In this document: piece after piece, positions 1-6,765 of the stretch
Position numbering within the stretch: position 1 is the stretch's first letter
How the letters are laid out: each line of letters opens with the position of its first letter
Source: Candidatus Desulfovibrio intestinavium
GTDB lineage: Bacteria; Desulfobacterota; Desulfovibrionia; Desulfovibrionales; Desulfovibrionaceae
Direction: 5' to 3'
Assembly (NCBI GenBank): GCA_019118345.1
Contig: DWZD01000040.1
Span: 1 to 64,000, forward strand
DNA length: 64,000 nucleotides
Position numbers and translations under genes: made by a program
Notes under the pieces: model-generated
What the model was told of the DNA's origin: nothing
Databases searched by the model: none
The model's input: only the letters and a program-made list of their open reading frames with translations

Positions 1-59
1 ATTTTTATCTCCATGTATAATTTTTATATTCGGAATATTTACAATGAAGTACATCGTAA

Positions 60-209
60 CTATAGAAAAAGACCCCACACTGTGTGAATTACTGAAATGG
101 CTATGGCAATAAGCCCCATAATGGTTATGGCGGCAGGTCCCATGAAAAGTAAAATTATCACAGTATGAGCCAGCACATACCAAAACAATTTTCCTTTGCT
201 TATGTTCAT
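60..209 (-). CDS. Small hydrophobic membrane protein (49 aa)
   Basis: A 49-codon frame starts with ATG at 209, five bases after the stop of the TraK-like gene, and ends with TAG at 60-62. The peptide has a short charged start (MNISKGK) followed by two hydrophobic stretches, about residues 8-23 and 25-45, so it would probably span the inner membrane. The tight spacing suggests co-transcription with the upstream transfer genes. No clear Shine-Dalgarno precedes it, which lowers certainty. Function is unknown; small membrane proteins are common in conjugation operons, but I recognise no family. Confidence 0.5.
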   Translation of the reverse strand: MNISKGKLFWYVLAHTVIILLFMGPAAITIMGLIAIAISVIHTVWGLFL

Positions 210-214
210 GGCAC

Positions 215-589
215 TTATATGATATCCGTGTATTCCTTCGGCGGGTCTTGTCCGAATGATTTCTTTTCCTCAGCGGCAACGGCAGGCGCATTGTTATGTT
301 CCGCCACAACGGGAAGGGTGGCCTGCCCGGCAGGCGAGGCTGGATGCTTTTTTCTTTCCTTCGCCTTGTGTCCCGTCGCGCTGCCGGAATCCGTCTGCTG
401 ATAGACATGCCGCTTTACATTGTAGATGAACGCCTCATACGACATCGTGATCTTTTCGCTTTCGCGCAGTGTCCTGTAGATTGCCGAATGGGAATGTCCC
501 TGCATCCTCATTTCAACAATGACGGACTTCAGCGCCAAAAATTGGACAACGGCTTGTCCGGGATTCAATTTCTTTCTTGTGGCGGTCAT
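215..589 (-). CDS. TraK-like conjugal transfer protein
   Basis: Protein of 124 aa. The first 65 residues have the layout of the small DNA-binding TraK family known from IncP plasmids: a QAVVQFLALKS segment, a region predicted as helix-turn-helix (HSHSAIYRTLRES), then MSYEAFIYNVKRHV. In RP4, TraK binds oriT and helps assemble the relaxosome. The C-terminal half is low-complexity, Lys/Ala/Pro-rich and probably disordered. The gene lies 24 nt after the methyltransferase gene in the same direction and directly before a small membrane ORF, consistent with a transfer module. No relaxase is visible in the window. The family call rests on remembered sequence pattern rather than a search. Confidence 0.6.
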   Translation of the reverse strand: MTATRKKLNPGQAVVQFLALKSVIVEMRMQGHSHSAIYRTLRESEKITMSYEAFIYNVKRHVYQQTDSGSATGHKAKERKKHPASPAGQATLPVVAEHNNAPAVAAEEKKSFGQDPPKEYTDII

Positions 590-613
590 ATCGAAATCCA
601 GTTCAGGACGATG

Positions 614-1645
614 CTACGCATGGCCGTACCTCGTTATGCGTTCACCAAGCCAGCGCATGACGTTGACGCACATGGCATTGCCCAGCGCCCTGTACCGGAG
701 ACGATCCGGAGCGGGACGACCACGCCACGGGATGTTCGTCCAGCCGTCGGGGAAGCCTTGCAGGCGTTCCGCTTCCAGCGGCGTGATCCGTCTGACGCCA
801 TGTGACGGAATCAGGGTCTCAGTCTCGAAGTCGTAGCGTTCCGCGCGGCTTGTGAGGCAGCGGGCAACGGAAATGAGGCGGCCTTCCTGCCAAGCATTGT
901 CCGCATATGGAGTCGTCGTAAGCGGGGGCACGACAGGGATATAAAAACCTCCCTGCGCCCGGTTGTCGTCCGCGCCCCCGCATCCAAAACTGTGAGTAAG
1001 GGACTGCGTTACGCGGGCCGTGCCGCGACTTGTTCCAGAGCCGCTTGCAGCTCTGGCGGTAGTCGCCGCCGTCGTATGCCGGCACGGCGCAAAATTCCCG
1101 CACAGGCTTTCGGACTCAAAAAGTACCGTTGCGGGATGTCGCCAGTCTCCAAGATGTCCCACAACGAAGATGCGACGGCGGCGTTGGGGAACTCCGAAAA
1201 ACTGAGCGTCAAGCACTCGCCATGCGAGATGATACCCGCACTCGGCCAACGCCCGGACGAATGTCCCGAAGTCCCGTCCGCCGTTAGTCGAAAAAACTCC
1301 GGGGACATTTTCCCATATGATCCACTTCGGGCGAATATCAGAGACAATTCTGACAAAGTGCATGGCCAATCCGCTACGTTCATCGGCAAGCCCACCGCGT
1401 TTTCCTGCGATGCTGAATCCCTGGCAGGGAGTCCCGCCGACCACAATGTCAACTGTTCCAAGGTTCCTCCCCTCAAGCTGTGTCATGTCGCCATAGTTCG
1501 GCACGGACGGAAAGCGATGCGCCAGAACGGCGGATGGAAACGCCTCAATTTCGCAGAAACCGATCGGTTCCCAGCCCAGTGGTTCCCACGCGACACTGGC
1601 GGCCTCGATGCCGGAACACAGGGACAAATACCGCAGACTACGCAT
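614..1645 (-). CDS. dcm: DNA (cytosine-5-)-methyltransferase
   Basis: Protein of 343 aa that would methylate C5 of cytosine in a specific duplex site. The ordered C5-methyltransferase motifs are visible: motif I variant LSLCSGIEAAS at residues 7-17, catalytic PCQ at 73-75, ENV at 112-114, QRRRR at 154-158, and GNAM near 322-325 in place of the usual GNSV. The target-recognition region lies between about 165 and 295. An open frame continues upstream of 1645, but that part is a shadow of the neighbouring gene; the ATG at 1645 overlaps the upstream stop by 8 nt, implying translational coupling. No restriction endonuclease is adjacent, so this is an orphan enzyme, as is common on mobile elements. 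Confidence 0.88.
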   Translation of the reverse strand: MRSLRYLSLCSGIEAASVAWEPLGWEPIGFCEIEAFPSAVLAHRFPSVPNYGDMTQLEGRNLGTVDIVVGGTPCQGFSIAGKRGGLADERSGLAMHFVRIVSDIRPKWIIWENVPGVFSTNGGRDFGTFVRALAECGYHLAWRVLDAQFFGVPQRRRRIFVVGHLGDWRHPATVLFESESLCGNFAPCRHTTAATTARAASGSGTSRGTARVTQSLTHSFGCGGADDNRAQGGFYIPVVPPLTTTPYADNAWQEGRLISVARCLTSRAERYDFETETLIPSHGVRRITPLEAERLQGFPDGWTNIPWRGRPAPDRLRYRALGNAMCVNVMRWLGERITRYGHA

Positions 1646-2609
1646 GGGCGGCGCACCTCCATTGCCTGAGAAAATCAAGCGGAGACGCGGACGCATCGGC
1701 CACGTCGTGCGCCTGGGGGGCGCGTCCGGCCTTGTGCAGCAGCGTCCACAGACCCCATGCCGGGCCGCGCAGGCGCGTATCCCGGAAGCGGGCAAGGAAC
1801 GCCTCAAATTGCGGCCGAACCGCCTCAAGATCGGGATCGGCCTGCCGCCGCTCTTGTGCGGCCTCCCAAGCCCGCACCTTGGCATCGTGATCCGTCGCCA
1901 CGGCGGCAGGGGATGACGGCAGCTCATCCAGCCAGCGTTGCCCGCGCAGCCAGTTGACGAGTTGCGGCACATAGCGCCCGTGCTCCCGATTCCAGCCGTC
2001 CGACCGGCAGAAGCGGCGCAGCGATTTCATGAGGGCCTCGATCCTGATCGCCCCTTGCCGCCAGAGGCGATGCCAGACGGCACGGGCCAGTTCCTTGGCC
2101 TCTTTTCTGGGGTAAGCGTTCCAAATGCTCTCAAAGGCATTGTTGGCAGAGAAAAAATCCCCCACCCCACGGCGAGGCTGTCGCGTCGAAGGAGGTTCTT
2201 TTGCTGTCGGAGGCGTGGGGGTAGGGGGATAATTTGTTTCTTTCTTCCTATAGTTCGTTATGTAGCCAGAATTTGCCTCCCCCCCGTCAGAATTTGACTG
2301 GCCCGCGCGAGCGGAAAGAAAGGAGGGCTTGAGCAGATAATAAGTTGACGACCGACATTCGCGCAGCTCAACGGCAATGAGACGCTGCCCGGCAAGTTCG
2401 CGCAGATACGTCTTGATGCTGGACACGCTGCAACCCAGCAGACCGGCCAGCGTCGTCTGCGAGGGCCAGCAGTGATCCTTGTCACCGGCGTAGTCACACA
2501 GCAATGAGTACAGCATCTTTGCTCCAAGCGAGATTTTCAGCGTCAGCGCGTAGCGCGGCAGAATGGGGCCTGAAATATTGCCACGGGGGCGAAAAGTGTC
2601 CTTTTCCAT
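1638..2609 (-). CDS. Helix-turn-helix replication-initiator-like protein
   Basis: Protein of 323 aa. Residues about 25-80 form a winged helix-turn-helix of the kind seen in plasmid replication or regulatory proteins (LGAKMLYSLLCDYAG, then CWPSQTTLAGLLGCSVSSIKTYLREL). A Pro/Thr-rich linker follows near 125-150, then a basic Trp-rich C-terminal region. It may be a replication initiator of an integrated element or plasmid relic. The ATG at 2609 has a GGAG about 9 nt upstream. It is first in a unit with the methyltransferase and TraK-like genes. A possible antisense RNA is encoded against its leader. A plain transcriptional regulator remains possible. Confidence 0.6.
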   Translation of the reverse strand: MEKDTFRPRGNISGPILPRYALTLKISLGAKMLYSLLCDYAGDKDHCWPSQTTLAGLLGCSVSSIKTYLRELAGQRLIAVELRECRSSTYYLLKPSFLSARAGQSNSDGGEANSGYITNYRKKETNYPPTPTPPTAKEPPSTRQPRRGVGDFFSANNAFESIWNAYPRKEAKELARAVWHRLWRQGAIRIEALMKSLRRFCRSDGWNREHGRYVPQLVNWLRGQRWLDELPSSPAAVATDHDAKVRAWEAAQERRQADPDLEAVRPQFEAFLARFRDTRLRGPAWGLWTLLHKAGRAPQAHDVADASASPLDFLRQWRCAAHA

Positions 2610-2662
2610 GTCCGATCACTCCAGACAGGCCACAAAAAAAGCGTAAAAGAGAACTGCGGAGC

Positions 2663-2691
2663 TTGACGCCGCTAAGCCTTTCGGCTAGAGT
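2663..2691 (+). promoter_or_regulatory. Sigma70-type promoter for a short antisense RNA
   Basis: TTGACG at 2663-2668 and TAGAGT at 2686-2691 are separated by exactly 17 nt. It points away from the helix-turn-helix gene and leads, about 40 nt on, to a strong intrinsic terminator, so its transcript would be only about 65 nt. Confidence 0.55.
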
Positions 2692-2697
2692 TGATCC

Positions 2698-2762
2698 AAC
2701 AAATTTGCGGATCACTCCCGCAGATCAGGCTTTCGTGTTGGTAGCGCGAAAGCCTTTTTTCT
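2698..2762 (+). ncRNA. Candidate antisense (copy-control-like) RNA
   Basis: Between the promoter at 2663-2691 and the terminator ending at 2760 there is room for a transcript of about 65 nt with no ORF. It would fold into a small stem (TGCGG 2706-2710 with CCGCA 2718-2722, loop of 7) and a 9-bp terminator hairpin. It is antisense to the 5' leader of the replication-type gene starting at 2609 on the minus strand. That layout matches plasmid counter-transcribed RNAs that limit initiator expression. Its expression is inferred only from the sequence. Confidence 0.45.
2727..2760 (+). terminator. Intrinsic terminator
   Basis: A perfect 9-bp stem, AGGCTTTCG (2727-2735) with CGAAAGCCT (2747-2755), has an 11-nt loop and is followed by a T run through 2760. 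Confidence 0.75.
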
Positions 2763-2928
2763 TGTGTCCTACGTTTTGCTCAATGCGTCTCCTTTGAGCG
2801 GTGCAAGCGGCTGGCTCGTCAGGCCGTGGATACCGAACCCACGACGACGCGCCCGGCCACAAAGGTGCCGGCCGCGTTTCGCCTTTTGCGGATCAACGAA
2901 AAAATGGGGATGGTCGAAAGAGGGCACG

Positions 2929-2975
2929 AAAAAAGCCCCGAAACACGCACGGAAAGCGCATTTCAGGGCCTTTTT
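2929..2975 (+). terminator. Possible bidirectional terminator
   Basis: An A-rich arm at 2929-2943 pairs imperfectly (one bulge, one mismatch) with a T-rich arm at 2961-2975. The A/T flanks could terminate transcription in either direction. It may insulate the element from the tRNA genes. Confidence 0.4.
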
Positions 2976-2993
2976 CTGTGGAGAAAAGAAAAA

Positions 2994-3030
2994 AAGCGTA
3001 GATTCCTGAAAATTCAGGCTATCTACGCTT
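2994..3030 (-). terminator. Terminator of the tRNA-Gln/tRNA-Glu unit
   Basis: A 10-bp outer stem (AAGCGTAGAT at 2994-3003 with ATCTACGCTT at 3021-3030) encloses an inner CCTGA/TCAGG stem. Read on the minus strand it is followed by a T-rich run, as expected for the end of the tRNA transcript. Confidence 0.7.
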
Positions 3031-3042
3031 CTTTGTTTGCTT

Positions 3043-3119
3043 TGGCGTCCCCAAGGGGATTTGAACCCCTGTCGACGGCGTGAAAGGCCGTTGTCCTGGG
3101 CCGGCTAGACGATGGGGAC
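3043..3119 (-). tRNA. tRNA-Glu (TTC)
   Basis: A full cloverleaf can be read on the minus strand: acceptor GTCCCC with GGGGAC, anticodon loop CTTTCAC giving TTC (at 3082-3084), a T-arm with GGTTCAAATCC, discriminator G and encoded CCA at 3043-3045. The 3' end faces the putative mobile element, and tRNA 3' ends are common tyrosine-integrase attachment sites. Confidence 0.96.
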
Positions 3120-3136
3120 GCTCTATGAAGTTGTGT

Positions 3137-3211
3137 TGGCTGGGCTGCAAGGACTCGAACCTTGATTAGCGGAGCCAGAATCCGCCGTCCTGCCAATTGA
3201 ACGACAGCCCA
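3137..3211 (-). tRNA. tRNA-Gln (CTG)
   Basis: Acceptor TGGGCTG pairs with CAGCCCA; the anticodon stem GCGGA/TCCGC encloses loop TTCTGGC, giving anticodon CTG. The T-arm GGTTCGAGTCC is present, with discriminator G and encoded CCA at 3137-3139. It lies 17 nt upstream of tRNA-Glu and is probably co-transcribed with it. Confidence 0.95.
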
Positions 3212-3224
3212 ACGCGCAAGGAGG

Positions 3225-3253
3225 AAGCTACGCAACTCGTCCCCCATTGTCAA
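3225..3253 (-). promoter_or_regulatory. Promoter of the tRNA-Gln/tRNA-Glu unit
   Basis: On the minus strand TTGACA (3253-3248) is followed after 17 nt by TAGCTT (3230-3225), placing the start a few bases upstream of tRNA-Gln. Confidence 0.6.
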
Positions 3254-3284
3254 TCAAAAAGATTTTCTTTGGAGGATTTTTTTT

Positions 3285-3313
3285 TTGCAATTTTTTTAAC
3301 ATGTTGATATAAT
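3285..3313 (+). promoter_or_regulatory. Strong sigma70-type promoter
   Basis: TTGCAA at 3285-3290 and a perfect TATAAT at 3308-3313 are separated by 17 nt in an AT-rich island. It points rightward into about 690 nt without a recognisable gene before the lipoprotein start at 4004. Confidence 0.65.
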
Positions 3314-4003
3314 TTATATAAAATAAAAGCGTTGCCCTGTCGGCGGGTGCGGATCAAGCCGTTCTGGGCGGCGGTGCGGGAAAAGCGGCGCACTGGGGCT
3401 GGCATGGGGAAGGCGCTGCCCACGGCATATCCGCAGATGGCAGGCCCGGCGGCGAAGGGAAGCCCATCTCCCATGAAACACTGGGCATGAGCCACCGATG
3501 CGTAACTGAGCGCGGCGGTGGCGGCACGTCCCGCCTGTTCTCTGTCCTGCTGTCAGCTTCTGTGCCCACCGGGCAGAGCACGCCAACCCGTCCGGTCTCG
3601 GGCAACCTCCTTGATTTTTCAACAAAAAGGAAGTAGTTGTATGCAACGTGCCAGAAAAGCACGCAGCTTTGCGACGGCTGCATGCTGTTCGCCGCCCTTG
3701 CGCTGCGGCAAGTGCGCGAAACCGGGCAAAGGCGTCGGACGCCCCCCTGTTTGCGGGCCGTACCGGGACGCCTGCCGGTGCGCTTGCATGCGGGCGAGTG
3801 GCCCGATGCCGCTGCGTGCACAAGCCGGCGTGTCAATCCATGCTGCCGGCATCTGCTCGACTTTTAGCGCTTTTCATCCGGTATGCGAGGAGGCGCGCGA
3901 GCGGGCATATGATTCATGCCGTCAGCCACATGGCCGTTCGGACGCCGCCCCGTGCCGCCCCATGCCCTGCCCGTGTCCTGAACAACGCCTGAGGTCTGTG
4001 CCG
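3314..4003 (+). other. Promoter-driven stretch with no recognisable gene; possible ncRNA or long leader
   Basis: Frames here translate into Cys/Arg/Pro-rich, unnatural-looking peptides on both strands. GTTGCCC at 3331-3337, just after the promoter, is complementary to GGGCAAC at 3600-3606, so a transcript of about 280 nt could close on itself. I looked for signatures of RNase P RNA, tmRNA, SRP RNA and the cobalamin riboswitch and did not find them. An AAGGAAG box before an ATG at 3641 is in frame with the lipoprotein gene, but the intervening peptide does not look real. Confidence 0.35.
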
Positions 4004-5656
4004 ATGCGCCGCAACATCCGTATCCCCAAACGAACCCTGTTTCGCCGTGCCCTCCTGCTGTGCCTGCTGTTGACGGTGGTGGGTGGCACCGGGGGCTGCA
4101 GCGGCGGCCTCCTTGTCCACAGAGGCCCCTTGTGGTTTGAAAAGCCGTTCATTGCCATGCGGGAAAAGGCATGGCGCGAAAAAGCCGAAAGAGAATGGAA
4201 GACCTACGACGCCAATGTGAAGGAAATTTTCCGCCTGGATCAGGAGATTCCGGCGCAGTGTCCTCCCCCTCGCACGGGTTCTCGCTGGGCCACCGAAAAG
4301 GATATCCGAGACCGGCTGTCGTGGGTCGCCCTGCGTGATGAGGCTGACGCGGGCGACGCCCTGGCGCAGGTGGAGATGGCGCGGGCCCTGTATTCCTTGG
4401 CCAGGCAATATTCCAACCCGCACACGCACGGGCGCTGGATCGAGTGGGGGCTGTTCTATGCCCGCTGTGCGGCGGCGCAGGACGTGCGCGGCCTCGGGAT
4501 CCTCGGCATCTATCAGTGGAATCTGCTGGACAAGCCCGTTGAAGGCGAACAGACCCTGAGGCAAGCGGCACGAGGGGGCGTACTGGAGGCCGTGGCGCTG
4601 CTGCATGATAACGTCGTGGATTGCGCGCCCATTATTTCCGGCGATGAAGAGGAGGCCCTGACGGAGTATTATGTGGGACGCAATCCGTCCAAATACCAAA
4701 AAGATCCTTCGAAAAATTCGGAACTGAGTCTTTTTTACAATCCGGTAACAGGCTGGAAAATCGACACCTTCAGGGATCTCTACGTCAACTTCTGGCGCAT
4801 CCCCGGCAGGGATCCCACCTTGCACGGAAACAAGCCCAGCGAGCTTGATCCCTATAACGGCACCTATTTTTTGCCCCAGCCCCAACCCTGGCCGGAGTTT
4901 GACAAGCTCGTCCCGACCCTGGCCGAATTGCGCAGCCCGGCCCGCCAGGCCGCCCTGTACAAGGAACTTGCCGGTATGTGGAAAAATCTGCCTCCTTGCA
5001 GCAGCGACGGTGTGGAGCGCCAGCGCGGCGGCACCTTTTTCTTCCATGACCCGGCCAAGCCACTCTTCATCAATCTGCGGCATGTGCGCCGTCACAAGGA
5101 GCTGGCGGATACCGGCGGCAACTGGGAAGTACAGGCGCAGCTGGGGCAGAGGCTCATACGTTATGCCGAACGACTGCCTGAGCTGGCCTCCGTGCTGGAC
5201 AAGCCCATTCGGCATTACTACGGTTGCGCCGTGCGCAGGCGGGGCGTCAGCCCCTATTATGTCGATTGGCTGGCCAAGTATCTGGAAAAACAGGGGGACT
5301 GTACCGCCATGGAGCAGGTCCTGCGGCTGGGGGTATGCACCGCGAACGATTGGGTAACCCGGAACTTCCCGGCAGAAAAGCTGACCGAGCTTTACTGGGG
5401 CGGCAACTATTATGACTATTACGAGGCCAGCACGGCAATGGAGAAGCGGGTCGCCCGGGCAGAGACGGTGGAAGAACTGTCGGCCATCATTCCGCCGCTC
5501 GACCTGTACCTTGAAAAGGGCAAGTGTGTGGCCCGGAACAGATATGACCCGTCGGCCATGACGCCGAACCTGACGCCGGACAAGGATACGGCGCAGGACA
5601 AGGACAGGGACACGGCGCCGGACAAGGACAGGGGCAAGTCGCCCGGCGCGCCCTGA
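4004..5656 (+). CDS. Predicted lipoprotein of unknown function
   Basis: Protein of 550 aa. The N-terminus has a basic start (MRRNIRIPKR), a hydrophobic core at about residues 16-27 and a plausible lipobox ending at Cys32 (GTGGC), so it is probably exported and lipid-anchored. Residues about 110-200 contain weak Sel1/TPR-like helical repeats (ALAQVEMARALYSLA, GLGILGIYQWNLL). The last 40 residues are a hydrophilic tail with repeated DKD units. The open frame extends upstream to 3518, but that part is Cys-rich and unlikely to be translated. I chose ATG 4004 because the signal sequence begins there and TGAGG precedes it. I recognise no family. Confidence 0.7.
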   Translation: MRRNIRIPKRTLFRRALLLCLLLTVVGGTGGCSGGLLVHRGPLWFEKPFIAMREKAWREKAEREWKTYDANVKEIFRLDQEIPAQCPPPRTGSRWATEKDIRDRLSWVALRDEADAGDALAQVEMARALYSLARQYSNPHTHGRWIEWGLFYARCAAAQDVRGLGILGIYQWNLLDKPVEGEQTLRQAARGGVLEAVALLHDNVVDCAPIISGDEEEALTEYYVGRNPSKYQKDPSKNSELSLFYNPVTGWKIDTFRDLYVNFWRIPGRDPTLHGNKPSELDPYNGTYFLPQPQPWPEFDKLVPTLAELRSPARQAALYKELAGMWKNLPPCSSDGVERQRGGTFFFHDPAKPLFINLRHVRRHKELADTGGNWEVQAQLGQRLIRYAERLPELASVLDKPIRHYYGCAVRRRGVSPYYVDWLAKYLEKQGDCTAMEQVLRLGVCTANDWVTRNFPAEKLTELYWGGNYYDYYEASTAMEKRVARAETVEELSAIIPPLDLYLEKGKCVARNRYDPSAMTPNLTPDKDTAQDKDRDTAPDKDRGKSPGAP

Positions 5657-5710
5657 GCATCCGCCCCGCACAGGCCGGGCCATCGTGCCCGTTCCCCGTA
5701 CGCCCGGCCA

Positions 5711-5993
5711 GGGCCTGTTAACACAAATTTTACAAATTATTTCAATAGATAAAACAAATTAGCCGTACATGCTCCGTCTGCCCTGAGCGACGCTGCGCCC
5801 CAAGCCCCATCCCTTCCCCTGCTCAAAGCGTGCTGGGGAAGGGATGGGGCTTGGGGGAAAGGAACTCCCTCCAGCGCCGGCGGCGGCCGCAGGCCGTGCC
5901 CGTTGGACGGCAAAGATGCCTTATGGACATCGACAGCAGAGCGAGGGGGTTCCCCTTCCCCCCAAACAGGTCGCGAAATGTGTTGACAGGCCC
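5711..5993. repeat. MITE-like intergenic repeat, copy 1, with a perfect 22-bp palindrome
   Basis: The segment is bounded by GGGCCTGTTAACACA (5711-5725) and, inverted, TGTGTTGACAGGCCC (5979-5993), a 15-bp terminal inverted repeat with one mismatch. Inside, 5798-5819 and 5835-5856 form a perfect 22-bp stem with a 15-nt loop. A diverged copy in the opposite orientation lies at 27242-27458 and shares the ends, the loop region and a GCGCCGGCGGCGG block (5874-5886 here). No transposase is encoded, so it would be non-autonomous. It fills most of the gene-free gap 5657-6162; the rest (5994-6162) shows nothing else I can name. Confidence 0.6.
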
Positions 5994-6162
5994 CAAAGCC
6001 CTTTGGTTGCGGAGGGCGCGTGGTCGCAGACGCCCTTGCCCGTTTGACGGGAATCTTTTACAGAACAGGGCGTGACGCGCGCGGCATGGGCCGCTGCCGT
6101 TCCCGGCGTCCTCGCTCGCGGTACGGTGGGGCATTTGCGGCCCGCGCGCAAAGGATAGCGCC

Positions 6163-6765
6163 ATGCCGTTTTTTGCTCAGACGGACGCCCCGAACAATGA
6201 TTCCGCCCCATTGCGGCAGCCGCTTGCGGCACTGCTCGACGTATGCGAACGGGCAGGCTTTACTGTGCACCATCACGAGGGAGCCGGGCCGTTGCAGGCC
6301 CACGCCGCCTTTCACCAGCGCGGGGAAGGCTACATTTTGTCGAAACGGGCCACGCTCTGGGCGGCTGAGAGCCATGAGCATCTTTTTGTCTACATCCTGC
6401 CGCATCTTGACATGAGCCGGTGGCGCGCTATCCATGAGGACGGGCTGACGCGGGGCCGGGAGCAGATACGCCCCCATGACGAGCACATGGTTTCCTATGT
6501 GAGCCTGCTTGTCCTCTGCCGCACGCTGGATGCCGAGGTGGCGCATGCGGTGCGACGCACGCGCTACAGCAAGAGTTTCTGGTGGGGGCTGCGCGGCTGG
6601 ATGCGGCTGCGGGCCTGCGTTGTCGCTGTGCCGGAAAGAGCAGGGGAGGGCGGTGCGCCCGGCCCGGGCCGGCTGGTGAGCAATGCGGCGGCCCGCAAGT
6701 CGCTTGCCTCCCTTGTCCGCGCCGCCCTGCAAGGATGTTTTACCCTGACGGAGTGGAAAGCATGA
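6163..6765 (+). CDS. Conserved-looking protein of unknown function
   Basis: Protein of 200 aa, predicted soluble and cytoplasmic, with no signal peptide or membrane segment. ATG 6163 follows AAAGGA at a good distance. Residues about 50-130 have a mixed alpha/beta look with several His and Trp residues (HLFVYILPHLDM, HDEHMVSYVSLLVLCR). The C-terminal third is basic. Its stop overlaps the start of the CstA-family gene by 4 nt (ATGA), so the two are translationally coupled and the protein may act in carrier regulation or assembly; that is only inference from position. I do not recognise the family. Confidence 0.7.
   Translation: MPFFAQTDAPNNDSAPLRQPLAALLDVCERAGFTVHHHEGAGPLQAHAAFHQRGEGYILSKRATLWAAESHEHLFVYILPHLDMSRWRAIHEDGLTRGREQIRPHDEHMVSYVSLLVLCRTLDAEVAHAVRRTRYSKSFWWGLRGWMRLRACVVAVPERAGEGGAPGPGRLVSNAAARKSLASLVRAALQGCFTLTEWKA

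Noticed and set aside
1646-1972. N-terminal extension of the methyltransferase
   Set aside because: It is a shadow of the overlapping helix-turn-helix gene; motif I starts at the ATG at 1645.
2827-2846. tRNA T-arm-like sequence on the minus strand
   Set aside because: A 5-bp stem with TTCGGTA loop exists, but no matching acceptor or anticodon arm could be drawn.
3518-4003. Upstream extension of the lipoprotein frame, including an ATG at 3641 after AAGGAAG
   Set aside because: The peptide is Cys/Arg/Pro-rich and lacks a believable signal; the lipoprotein signal begins at 4004.
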